Positions 43,119 through 53,844 of a stretch of DNA of 64,000 nt are shown here, piece after piece. The notes under the pieces were generated by a model. The model was not told the origin of the DNA, did no database searches, and was given only the letters and a program-made list of their open reading frames with translations. The first letter of the stretch is position 1; every line of letters begins with the position of its first letter. The position numbers and the translations under genes were made by a program. This DNA comes from Lycium barbarum (lineage: Eukaryota > Streptophyta > Magnoliopsida > Solanales > Solanaceae): the NCBI RefSeq assembly GCF_019175385.1, contig NC_083339.1, forward strand, positions 81,270,120 through 81,334,119, written 5' to 3'.

Positions 43119-46100
43119 ATGGGGATCTCTGATACGGTACCTTTTTCTACAATTGATCCTTCCATTTATTCCTAAGTAAAAGAGTAGTGATAAGTGGAGT
43201 TTATGCATTTACTCTGTTTGTGATTTATGCTTTCAGCCTTTATATACTTAATTTACATTGATGTCACCTCCTCCTATTTGTGCTCTGTTCAATTCTTTGC
43301 TTAGTTCATTCTGCATCTCTGTTTCTGCCTTTTCATTATCTTCACTCTCGTGTTTGTCCGACAAAGGACAGAGCATGTGTTAGAAATTTTGGAAAAGGAA
43401 AGACCAAGTAAAATATAAAGCTGTATATTAGAAAGAAAACAATTTATTAGGTGTTATTATTTTTTAATTGTTTTTCATTAGTTAATTTGATTGTTGATGT
43501 ATCCTCTCCAAACCAACTAAGAGACTAGGAATGGTCTGGAATTTTCAGGCAAAGTTCAAATGGCATTTACTGAAGTGGGGAACATGGTTATTTAGGATTT
43601 ATATAGTCGACACCAACTTGTATGAGTCTGAAGAGTTGTAATTCGTTACTGTTTGTATTTGCTTAAGTGGCGGACAAGACCCTAAGTTTAGCTGGTGAAT
43701 TAAAATTGAAGTTGTAGAACAGAAATGCTTAATTAAGCTTGATTTCACTCCCATGCTTTTATTATGCTGGCTGTCACAACCCCTTTTAGTAGTCTTATTT
43801 ACCTAGAAAACTGGCTCTCAACCAGGATAATGATACAACTAGAAAGTACACAAAGAAATTCTGGAGCTAACAAAGAAACAGAGAAAAGCAAGTAAAGATC
43901 AACCGAACCAAGAGAATTATAGCGCGAAGTGCCAGCACTTTATATTGTATGCCCGGTCTACCAATAAAAAACACACTGTATGCCCGGTCTTATAAGATGG
44001 CATGCACGCTTGTGCACAGAGGCTGTTAGGATCGGGAGTCCGGGATAGTGTGGAATTAGACAAAGCAGTCAATATAAAGGTAATAACAAAGATAATAGGA
44101 GACAAAGATTTAACGTGGTTCGGTCAAATTGACCTACATCCACAACCAAAAGAGAAGCAAATTTACTAACACCAACGGATACAAAAGAGAGTACAAAAAA
44201 CAAAAGAGAGTACAAAATTAGAGTAATTAAATACTCTAATATCCCAAAACCCCCAAGAGAATAACCTCACAAGATCACTCCAAAGAAGGGTTCACACAAG
44301 TGTTTCCCAACACAAAACTCTTACAAATACTCTCTATAGAAGAACACAAACTCACTAAGTTCTTCTCAAATTGGTGTGTCTACTATGGAAGAGAAACCTT
44401 CCACTTATATTAGCAAATCCTTGGGCTCCAAGTAGTAGTAAGAGAAAAGATTTTCTCCTTCACACACAAACTTGCTCTCCAAGAATAAATCAAACTTTGG
44501 CTCCAAGAAATACATGTGACCAAGTAAATTGGCACATACCAAAGAAGGCCACATCTTACAAATCTCCACCTTGGCATGATTTTGGCCAATATAGTAAATA
44601 TGTTCGACCTTCTACACAAAGCCCTGAAGGGCATATTTCAGAATTTCATGATGTCAGAATCAGACGGATCTCCGTCTGATGTAGAGATAGTAGCAACACC
44701 TGTAATAATAGATCCCAACAACGTTCCAGACTCACATGCCTTCATAACCACAAGTACATCTTGAGAAACTTCAAGAACTCCACCCCCACTTTCATCCATA
44801 TGAAATGTGTAGAGCTTCTGCTTCAAGTAGAGTCTATTCTCTACTGTCCTTTTCATATACATGTCTTTTCACATGCCTTTAGCAGTGGTCTCCGAAGCTA
44901 CTTCACGTAATACATCATCAAAGAGATTTAGTATAATACTAGATCTCGCCCTTTTATCAAGGCTAGCAAACTCCTCGTCCGTCATTTTTTCTGATTTGTT
45001 CTCCTTTCCTTGCAGCACCATATCTGAACCATCCTGAACCAGGATAGCTTCCATTTTCAGCTGCCACATACCGAATTTTGCACTTAGGTCAAATTTCTCA
45101 ACGTAAATCTTCGTTATCGTCATAATGACTACTAGAACAAAACCCGGATTAACTAGGCTCTGATACCAATTTGTTAGGATCGGGAGTCCGGGATAGTGCG
45201 AAATTAGACAAAGCAGTCAATTAAAGACAATAACAAAGATAACAGGAGACAAAGTATTTAACGTGGTTCGGTCAACTTGACCTACATCTACAACCAAAAA
45301 AGGAGCAAATTTACTGACACCAACAGATACAATAGAGGGTACAAAACAACAAAAGAGAGTACAAAATTAGAGTAATTAAATACTCTAATATCCCAAAACC
45401 CCCAAGAGAATAACCTCACAAGATCACTCCAAAGAAGGGTTCACACAAGTGTTTCCCAACACAATTCTCTTACAAATACTCTCTATAGAAGAACACAAAC
45501 TCACTAAGTTCTTCTCAAATTGGTGTATTCTTGCAATGAAGAAATAACACTCCTTTTATAGGAGCAAAACTTGGAGCCCAAGTTCTATAATAAAGAAAAT
45601 AATAAATGGTCAAATTTTCTCTACCATATAACCATGCTTTGGCTCCAAGAAATATTTGTGACCAACTAAATTGGCACATGCCAATAAAGGCCACATCTTA
45701 CAAATCTCCACCTTGGCCTGATTTTGGCCAATATAGTAAATATTGCTCCACCTTCTTCAAAATGCCCCAAGGGGCAAATTTCAAAATTTCATGATGTCAG
45801 AATCAAAAGGATCTCCGCCTGATGTCGAAACAGTAGCAACACCTGTAATAGTAGATCCCAACAACGTGTACAATGTTCCAGACTCACATGCCTTCATAAC
45901 CACAAGTGCATTTTGAGAAACTTTAAGAACTCCACCTCCACCTTCATTCGTGTATTTGCACCCAAGAGATTCTAGAGTGCCCAAAGAGATGAGATTTTTC
46001 TTCAACTCAGGAACATATCTAACATTAGTGAGAGTTCTCACCACACCATCGTGCATTTTAATTGGGACTGTACCTTTTCTAACAATTTTGCAGGCTTCAT

Positions 46101-49100
46101 TATTGCCCATCAAAACAACTCCACCTTCAATAGAATCATATGTAGAAAACAAGTCCTTGTTGGGACACATATGATGCGAACAACCCGAATCTAAAATTCA
46201 CTCATCGTTAGAACTAAAATTATTTTCAGCTACAAAGAATATAGCTCCTTCAATCTCATCAGCTGCAACACTTGCTTCAGCAATGTCAGAATCCCCGTGC
46301 TCATTTTTCTTTTTTCAACTTAGGACACTCAAACTTAATGTGGCCCTTTTTATGACAATAATGACACACTAAATTGCTGTATCTGGACTTTGCATCAGAT
46401 TTACTCCTAACAAATAAACCAGCCGCCTGATTTCCACTATCTCCCCCAGTAATGAGTAATATCTCTATCTATCTGATCTTTAGATTTCAACATAGATTTG
46501 ATTTTTCTATAAGAGATAATTTCTTTCCCATAAAGTATAGTATCTCTAAAATGCTTAAAGGATTGGGGTAGGGAACATATTAACAAAACGGCTTGATCCT
46601 CTTCCTCAATCTTAACATCTATATTACTCAAATCCATAAGAATGGAATCAAAAGCGTCAAGATGTGAGAGTATGGAAGTACTTTCATCCATGCGAAACGT
46701 GTAAAGTTTCTGCTTCAAGTAGAGTCTATTCTCTACTGTCCTTTTCATATACATGTCTTTCCACATGCCTTTAGCAGTGGTCTCCGAAGCTACTTCACGT
46801 AATACATCATCAAAGAGATTTAGTATAATACTAGATCTCGCCCTTTTATTAAGGCTATCGGGAGTCTGGGATAGTGCGGAATTAGACAAAGCAGTCAATA
46901 TAAAGACAATAACAAAGATAATAGGAGACAAAGATTTAACGTGGTTCGGTCAAATTGACCTACATCCACAACCAAAAGAGAAGCAAATTTACTAACACCA
47001 ACGGATACAAAAGAGAGTACAAACAACAAAAGAGAGTACAAAATTAGAGTAATTAAATCCTCTAATATCCCAAAACCCCCAAGAGAATAACCTCACAAGA
47101 TCACTCCAAAGAAGGGTTCACACAAGTGTTTCCCAACGCAACTCTCTTACAAATACTCTCTATAGAAGAACACAAACTCACTAAGTTCTTCTCAAATTGG
47201 TGTGTCTACTATGGAAGAGAAACCTTCCACTTATAGTAGCAAATCCTTGGGCTCCAAGTAGTAGTAAGAGAAAAGATTTTCTCCTTCACACACAAACTTG
47301 CTCTCCAAGAATAAATCAAACTTTGGCCCCAAGAAATACATGTGACCAAGTAAATTGGCACATGCCAAAGAAGACGCATCTTACAGAGGCAAATCTAGGA
47401 TTTCTAGACAATAGGTGCACCACTAAAAAAAAAAGAAGGAAAAGATTTATTAAGTGGGAATTGATCCCTAGGCCTCTAAGTAAATAACTCAATACTCAAC
47501 CAAGTGCATCATTTAGCCTTCTTGTAGCATGGGTTCCAACAGGTAACATTATACCACCACCAACAACAACAACAACAAGCCCAGTATAATCCCACCATGT
47601 GGGGTCTGGGGAGGGTAGAGTGTTCGCAGACCTAACCCCCACCTTGAAAGGTAGGGAGGCTGATACAATATCCAAAACGAAAATGAAGAAAAAAGGACAA
47701 GAAAAGTAAAGGATAGATAGTAGTTGTCTTCTTTTGAGCCTTAGTATAAATAGTAGATTTGGTAAATCAAAACCCAAGATTAGATTTGGTAGAACAAACC
47801 TAAACTAAGCTCTGATACCAATTGATACAATATTCAAAACGAAAATGAAGAAAAAAGGACAAGAAAAGTAAAGGATAGATAATTTGACACAACTCAAGAC
47901 CCAAATTAGCAACCAAAGTTCTTGAATTAACTTGACCTCTAATTTAGGAACTAAAGAGCACCAAACTCTTAGGATGACCAATAGGGATTTGATACCCTAA
48001 TAACCAATCCTCTCACAAGATTCACAATCTCTAGCTTAGCAAGCTCTCAACACTCATAAGAGTTCACAATTTCAAGATATCAATATTCAACATAGACTAA
48101 GTCTTCTAAATGAAAGAAACTACTATTTATACTAAGGCTCAAAAGAAGACAACTACTCTATTACACTTTTACCCTTAATGAAGTTAGGGCCTTGTTTGAG
48201 TGTCTTCTTTTGGGAACAAAGCTTGAATTTGCAAATCTTCAAGTAATGGCCACATTGCAAGTATGGTCATCTTCAAACCTCTTCTCTAAACCATCCTCCC
48301 ATGCTATCATGAACACTTGCAATCCCCGGGAAGGTGCTAGAGTGTATTCAAGTATGTCCCTCCTCATGAACAATGCTTGCATCGCTTGAAGTTCCTTCGC
48401 TTGGCTCCTTGTAAAAGGTCTTGATGCCACTCGAATTGTATCAGAGGCTGTTTCCGAAAGACCCTCGGCTCAAGAGAGGAAAACAAGACAAAAGGTCAGA
48501 TAGGACCAAGCATATCGAAAATAATATGAAAACAAGGAATAACAAAAGCGAGAAAGTTATGGTAGAACAGTCCGGAAAGAAAGGAGTATTAACTACTATA
48601 GATAAATAAGATAACCAAAGTACAACGGCCCAACAAATATAAGCAGCAATCAAATGCAGAAATCAAATGGTAATAAACAAATGAGCAAAACTACAACTAC
48701 GATGGTGAAAGGATAAGCCACCTAGCCTTCTATCCTAATCTGAGTCCTCCACAACCTCCTATCTAAGGTCATGTCCTCGGTGAGCTGAAACTGTGCCATA
48801 TCCTGTCTAATCACCTCTCCCCAATACTTCTTCGACCTCCCTTTACTCTCCTGAAACCGTCCATAGCCAACCTCTCACACCTCCGCACTGGAGCATCTGT
48901 GTCTCTCCTCTTCACATGCTCAAACCATCTCCTGAAACAGGTAACATTATACCAATTTTAGAAAATATATACACAAAATACCTAATTTTATAGAGAAACT
49001 GTGGGTTCACATGCCCCAAATTTAACCTATAAGATTGCCTCTGCTTGTGCACATAATATTTGATATATTTATTAAACCATTAAGTGCATGTGTTATGTGT

Positions 49101-52100
49101 GCCGAGTTGGAGAATATAAGATATACGTCCTACGTGAGATTAAATTTGGGTTGTTAAAAGGGCTAATGTATATTGTTTAGAACTTGTGGGGCACTTTAAC
49201 AAAGGAGTCAAGTAACTTCCCATTTTGATGGTACATAGGAAATAATGTTTCAAAACTCGGACCCTTTCACAGACATGCGTTTAGCCATTCTCTTTATTGC
49301 GTAGGCAAACAACATTCATACACAAGTGCATTCATACACTTATGCATAATGCATGAATGCGACTTGGTTGTGCAGTAAAGAGACGGCTAAACACTTGTCC
49401 ATGAAAGGTTCAGAGTTTTGGGACGTTATTTCCCACATTAGATAAAAATGGGTAGTTAACTCTTCTATAAAATTGCCAAGTTCCAATAAATACACTTTTG
49501 TCCTTTTTATTATTAAACCAACTTTAATGTGTAAAAGAAAAAGTCATGTGGGATATATATCTTACATTCTTCCACTTGGCCCATGTGACAACTTTCACAC
49601 ATTATGTGCACAAGTGGGGCTACTTCTTTACACTGAATACATTAGTTGCTGTGATAAAGTTTATGAACAAATACGAGTCATGGCAGTTGAATGTCATGTT
49701 ATTCGACGTAGTCTCTTTCATGTTTACAATTTTAGTCAATCATTCAAACCAATCTAAGGGGGAATACATTATTGGTCCAACGATAATGCTTAGAATATCT
49801 TTATCTAAGCTAGAACCTGCCATTTGTATTCTCAATATCGTGTATACAAGAGAAGACAGGGAACAACAGAAACATATACATAAGTGAGCTTAAAGTGTCA
49901 ATTTCTCAAACATAATAAAGTATTTCAAATTCAGTAAGGTTATTCATTGCAATCAATAATGTCCATTCTTTCAACATGTTCAATAAATGTTTGGGGCGGT
50001 AATCTTTTTGTGAAGGATCTACAAGATTGTTTTTAATATGTTCAATTAACGCTCTATGTTTCTTGATGTCCTCAACGACAAAGTATTTCAATTCCATATG
50101 CTTAGCACCCTTCAAATACTTGTTTTTCTTAGAGGATAGAGTCAACTGAATCTTCAGGCAAAATTGAGGTGTCATTTATTGAAGTGGGGATCATGGTAAT
50201 TGAGGAATATAGTCGAACTTGTATGAGACTGAGGCGTAGTAATTGTTATTTTTTCTATTTGCTGAAATTGGGAACAACCGAGCAAGACCCTAAGTTTAGC
50301 TGGTGAATTAAAATTTGTGTTGTAGAACAGAAATGCCTAATTAAGCTTGATTTTAGTCCAATGTTCTATTGTGCTGGCAGTCACAACTCTTTTCCATAGT
50401 CTTATTATTACCTAGGAAAATGGCTATCAACCAAGATAGGGATAGAATTAGAAAGTTCACAAAGATATACCCGAGCTAACGTGGATTCAGAAAACAAAGC
50501 AAAGATGAAGCCAACCAAAGAATTATAGTGCGATGTACCAACTTTGTGGTGCATGCCTGGTCTACCAACCAAAAATAATATTGTATGCCCAGTCTTAAGT
50601 TGCCCAGCGTCTTATGAGCTTGCTAGATTGGTGTTAATTGTGATTCCTAATAATCTACATTATAAAGGAATTCATCTTGTCTCTCAGCATCTGGATATGT
50701 AAGGAACATTTTTACTCTCCCGAGGCAGCTTGCAAACACCTCTAACTGTAAAAGAAATTCAAATATAGCAGTTAACTTCAACAGATAGTGCTGATCTCTC
50801 TTTTTCTGTTAGGTACCTGCTCAACAGATTTATTCCTAGTTAAAAATAAAAAAACAAATTTATTCCTAGTGACATTTGAGAAAGGTGAGTAATATTTTAA
50901 GCTAATTTCATTTCTTCTTAAGAAATCCAAGATTGGTTCATTTTTCCTATTGTTGATATTCTAAATTTGGTACCAGTCAACTTCAGATTTTAATAAAGCA
51001 ATATGCTGATGGACTCCAATATTTATCATCATACGATTCTTTATTTTATTTCGAGGCTGTCAATCTTGTTCTATGACTTCTTCAGAAATTTGACTATAAT
51101 TTTGTGTTCCTTTTAATTTAGCATCTCACAGCATCTTTATCCAAACTTTTCAGTCAATAGTTCTTTGAAACTTCAATATTTCAACTTTATAGTGCTTTGT
51201 TAACTGGAACTTTCAGAAACAGAGTTGCATAATGAGTCTGATCAACCTTCGGTGAAAAGAAAAAAACTGTAAAATGATATAGTTGCATATTATGAGAAAA
51301 GATGTGTGTTGGCAACTCTTTTTCCTAATGGCCGAGAAATCCCGGAGGAAGCAATGACACACAGTTTGAAACTCGGTGGATATTGGGTGCGCCCTCCTAT
51401 CCTTGTCCACGTAAATACCAGGATTTTGTTTGCAGTAAGGGTCGAATCTGTGAGGTGCCGCTAACCCACACATCACGTTCTAAGCTCTTACGACCAGACC
51501 AAAGCCCTGGGGTCACTACCCAAGAAGCGTCTTGGAAATTTTAATAACTCAAACATCTAATACCCATAACAACTAAGCAAATTAGATTGATGGGAAGCAG
51601 AAAGCATAGACCTTTTGGTCTGAAACTATAAAGTCCACCAACATATAAATATAATACAGAAAAAGAAAAAAAAGAGTTGAACCTTGATTGCAGTCTAGAA
51701 AGTCTTATTTGCAGATTGATCAATATTTTTATCTATATAACAGTATTTCTTTGTTAATCAATAAATTGGATTCCATGTCTGCCCATTTTGTGAGGAAGTG
51801 TATTAGTATGAAAGAGTTTTTATGTTATAGTGTACATTCTTTTTCCAGGTACGTGGCCTTTTCTCCTGTATCAAGTCGCGCTCCGCAAGTGATGGTGATG
51901 ATTCTGCCCATAACGTCGAGTTTGCTGGTGGAAACGTGTGCCTTATAACTACAAAAGAAAGCTGGGATCAGAAGTTGGCAGAAGCAAATAAAGAGGGGAA
52001 AGTTGTGAGTATCATACTTCTGTCTCTCTCTGCCATGTTATAGTTGTGTCTGTGTATGTAATATGAGAAATTTTTATTAAATGGCCACTCAATTACTAGA

Positions 52101-53603
52101 GGAAACTTGAATTACTTGAAACACTGGGTGATTTTTTCCCATCTGTCCTCGCCTTGGTGGACAGAGTTGCCTGGTACTTGTTGCTGGTGGGAGGTGACAG
52201 ATATCCCGTGAAATTAGTCGAGGAGCGTGCAAGCTGGCCTGGACACCACGTTTATTAAAAAAATAAAGGAAACTTGAATTATTTTAATTGCATCGGTTTT
52301 ATTCCAAAAGTTGAAGAAACTTAATTTTTTTTGGCAACTTATTTTTTATGGCTTGATTAAATAAGGAACTTAAATTTTTATGTAGACATTTATTAGGAAA
52401 ACTGTGTTTTTTGCTTTGGTGATAGACTCAAGCATTTGGTTCTTGATTGAGGAATAGAAGCATATACTAAGTGCACTATGCAGAATGTACATTTGGCCAC
52501 TAAAGACTGATATCAGCAATCAGATTGTGGCCCTACTGTGTGGGCCAGACATTGTGAAACTTTCAACTTTGCGCTCTTTTTCATAAATTTGTATGTTGGG
52601 ACTTGAGAAGAGATAAAGTTCTTTTTTGCCAAATGCTTAAGATCTAACTCCCTTGATCTAAATCCTCTCTTCGATTCACCAAAGAGCTTCGCCATTGACA
52701 AGATACCAACATCATATGAAAACTTATAACTACTTGCATGTAACTTAATCCTCAAGCAGGCCTAGCTGCATTAAAATTCAAGATAATCCTTCTTATAAAA
52801 CAACAATATTCAAGGCACTTTTAACTCTAATGCTACCAACTTACGGTTTTCCTCTCCCCTAACTGTGTGCACACACGTGAAGACTGAAGAGAGACGGACA
52901 CGTACAGAAGGGTGACAGTGGTTTCCACATATCTATTCTTCGTTTGCTTGCTTAAAATTTTACATTTTTGCTGGCTTTGGCATTTTGGACCTTTCTTACG
53001 CAAGTGAAATGTTGGCAGGTTATTGCGAATTTCAGTGCTTCGTGGTGTGGTCCATGTAGAATGATTGCTCCATACTACTGTGAGCTGTCTGAGAAATATC
53101 TTTCTCTGATGTTTCTAACAGTCGATGTTGATGAGCTTACGGTAAGTAGCAATAATTTCAATTGAGAAATTTCAATCTTATACCCTTCTGCTTCCTAATT
53201 ATCTAACTCTTTAGGTTCTACTGTTTTTTCGTTTCTATTTAATTAAAACTCTGGTTATTTAAGTAATTTTCTGGAGTCCTGGCGTCTGGTATATAAATGA
53301 ACAAGACTTGAAGGTGTGATACGATACAAACTTTCGTATGATAGGAGTGTGTGTTAGATGTTTTGTTGGATTGTTTTCCTACAGTAAACTGAAAGTTTTG
53401 GCAGCTCAGGTTCATTGTTTGTTGTTTTTTACTTGGTTCAGGAGTTTAGTTCATCCTGGGATATCAAAGCAACTCCAACCTTCTTTTTCCTCAAGGAAGG
53501 CGAGCAGATTGACAAACTCGTAGGGGCCAATAAACCAGAGCTGCAAAAGAAGATAACCGCAATTGCAGACGCACAGGGAACATGCGAGACACAGCCGCAG
53601 TAA
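43119..53603 (+). CDS. TRX9: Thioredoxin h9-like protein, four coding exons
   Basis: Exons 43119-43136, 51849-52004, 53019-53141 and 53442-53603, all joined in phase 0, encode 152 residues. It is a cytosolic or membrane-associated h-type thioredoxin that reduces protein disulfides. The redox site WCGPC is at residues 67-71 and the cis-Pro in KATPTFFF at 111. [10 protein letters not shown] and ITTKESWD mark subgroup h9. The N-terminus MGISDT fits an N-myristoylation signal, and Cys13 could be palmitoylated; the Arabidopsis relative carries both modifications. The ATG has a good context (AAAATGG). Donors are GTACCT, GTGAGT and GTAAGT. Intron 1 is 8712 bases and full of transposons, yet every exon is intact. 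The first exon, only six codons, is the least certain part; exons 2-4 are secure. Confidence 0.85.
43543..44010 (+). repeat. Intron direct repeat, left copy
   Basis: About 460 bases that recur, diverged, at 50152-50605. Shared landmarks are GACCCTAAGTTTAGCTGGTG, GTAGAACAGAAATGC and TGTATGCCCGGTC. Together the copies bracket the central transposon cluster of intron 1. Confidence 0.75.
44561..45171 (-). pseudogene. Copia internal derivative 1: gag start fused to protease-side remnant
   Basis: On the minus strand after the primer-binding site: gag start [18 protein letters not shown] with [13 protein letters not shown] and [16 protein letters not shown] stop (TGA in place of the Trp codon) and then [14 protein letters not shown] run directly into [17 protein letters not shown], which normally lies well downstream next to the GAG-pre-integrase region. 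The deletion removed the zinc knuckle and protease. Non-autonomous. Confidence 0.75.
45703..46856 (-). pseudogene. Copia internal derivative 2: gag, zinc knuckle, protease
   Basis: Minus-strand frames give gag ([20 protein letters not shown] to about 46437), the zinc knuckle [17 protein letters not shown] (about 46310-46365), and protease [18 protein letters not shown] (about 46150-46190), preceded by a stop in place of the usual Trp. It then runs to the same [17 protein letters not shown] segment seen in derivative 1. The gag start, leader and primer-binding site are missing at the LTR3 junction. No reverse transcriptase or integrase is present. Confidence 0.75.
47557..48935 (-). mobile_element. 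5'-truncated RTE-type LINE with (TTG)n tail, interrupted
   Basis: Flanked by a perfect 19-base target duplication AACAGGTAACATTATACCA (47538-47556 and 48936-48954). On the minus strand it opens inside the end of the LINE polyprotein ([20 protein letters not shown], then [21 protein letters not shown] codons after a frameshift, stop at 48722-48724). It continues through its 3' UTR to GAGCCGAGGGTCTTTCGG, GGTCTGCGAACACTCTACCC and a (TTG)n tail. The tail is the one shared with Solanaceae SINEs. The insertion 47661-48443 splits the UTR. Confidence 0.8.
47661..48443 (-). mobile_element. Short rearranged LTR element nested in the LINE
   Basis: Flanked by GAGGC at 47656-47660 and 48444-48448, with terminal TGATACAAT...ATTGTATCA. 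Inside, 47823-48165 is a complete 343-base LTR in minus orientation (TGTAATAG...TTGTATCA) with primer-binding site ATTGGTATCAGAGCTT next to it. 47661-47720 repeats the LTR end. 47722-47757 is an inverted copy of 48119-48157. A gag-start relic ([14 protein letters not shown], minus, 48430-48239) precedes the LTR. The order of parts is not that of a normal element, so template switching or inversion has occurred. Confidence 0.6.
48955..49568 (-). mobile_element. Mixed repeat debris and Copia-like 3' LTR with foldback
   Basis: 48955-49020 continues the old dispersed repeat into which the LINE inserted. Further right, minus-strand TGTAAGATATATATCCCAC at about 49568 follows a tract GGCCAAGTGGAAGAA, as a Copia 3' LTR would. 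The LTR's left boundary is not resolved. 49205-49463 forms a foldback: AAATAATGTTTCAAAACTC on the left pairs with GAGTTTTGGGACGTTATTT on the right. Confidence 0.45.
49569..50151 (-). pseudogene. Copia pol tail (end of RNase H)
   Basis: The minus-strand frame contains [19 protein letters not shown] and [20 protein letters not shown] then [12 protein letters not shown]. This is the usual end of the Copia RNase H domain (SKHIDIKYH..., DPLTKGL-like with changes). Only the C-terminus remains; it breaks off at the intron repeat. It precedes the LTR-like sequence at about 49568. Confidence 0.65.
50152..50605 (+). repeat. Intron direct repeat, right copy
   Basis: Diverged duplicate of 43543-44010, sharing GACCCTAAGTTTAGCTGGTG, GTAGAACAGAAATGC and TGTATGCCC(A/G)GTCTTA. 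It directly adjoins the Copia tail. Confidence 0.75.
50606..51354. other. Remaining intron 1 sequence, nothing recognised
   Basis: T-rich intron sequence with no open frame of note and no repeat landmarks that I can identify. It leads into the probable SINE and then to the exon 2 acceptor TTTTTCCAG at 51848. Confidence 0.5.
51355..51530 (-). mobile_element. Probable tRNA-derived SINE
   Basis: The minus strand reads GGGCTTTGGTCTGGTCGTAAG, then AGATTCGACCC, resembling the A and B boxes of a tRNA-type polymerase III promoter at normal spacing. TGACCCCAGGGCTTTGG precedes them. Tail and target duplication are not clear, so the boundaries are approximate. Confidence 0.4.
52115..52266 (+). mobile_element. 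SINE in thioredoxin intron 2
   Basis: A 152-base insertion ending in TTATTAAAAAAATA, flanked by the perfect 15-base duplication AGGAAACTTGAATTA (52100-52114 and 52267-52281). Its body has GGTGGACAGAGTTGCCTGG, TGGTGGGAGGTGACAG and GCAAGCTGGCCTGGACACCA, words I know from a common Solanaceae SINE family. It lies in the sense orientation of the gene. Confidence 0.85.
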
Positions 53604-53844
53604 TTGCAGTTGGAGGTGGGATTTGTCCTAAAAATCCCTGCTTTCCAGCCTTGTTGTCAAGAATTCAAGTCTCCAATAGGACTCCTTTCTTACTTTGAGT
53701 TGCTGGCACTATGTTGTACAGTTGTACATTGAGCCACTACTAATTTGGGGACATCTCGTGTGTATGTAAAAGATGAATTGGAAGCAGTCCATATTCAACC
53801 CCTCCTCCACCCCCACCCCCAACCATAAGCATAAAAATATTGAA
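53604..53844 (+). other. 3' UTR and downstream flank of the thioredoxin gene
   Basis: After the stop at 53601-53603 come TTGTACAGTTGTACATTG and a TTTGTAT-like region. A cleavage site near 53720-53780 is plausible, but no canonical AATAAA is present in that interval. The MULE-like element starts at 53845. Confidence 0.4.

Larger units (their letters stand above)
44024..47385 (-). mobile_element. Tandem Copia array LTR-internal-LTR-internal-LTR
   Basis: Three LTRs, 44024-44560, 45172-45702 and 46857-47385 (the last lacks its first bases), alternate with two different deletion derivatives of the internal region. The outer ends carry one target duplication GAGGC (44019-44023 and 47386-47390), so it is one insertion later remodelled, or inserted as a dimer. 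Each of the first two LTRs is followed by a minus-strand polypurine tract GCCAAGGTGGAGATT. Primer-binding site TTGGTATCAGAGCCT is next to the middle LTR. Orientation is minus, opposite to the thioredoxin gene. Confidence 0.85.

Noticed and set aside
48239..48430. A small independent gene beginning [13 protein letters not shown]
   Set aside because: This is the usual start of a gypsy gag and lies inside the short rearranged LTR element, with its ATG changed to GTG.
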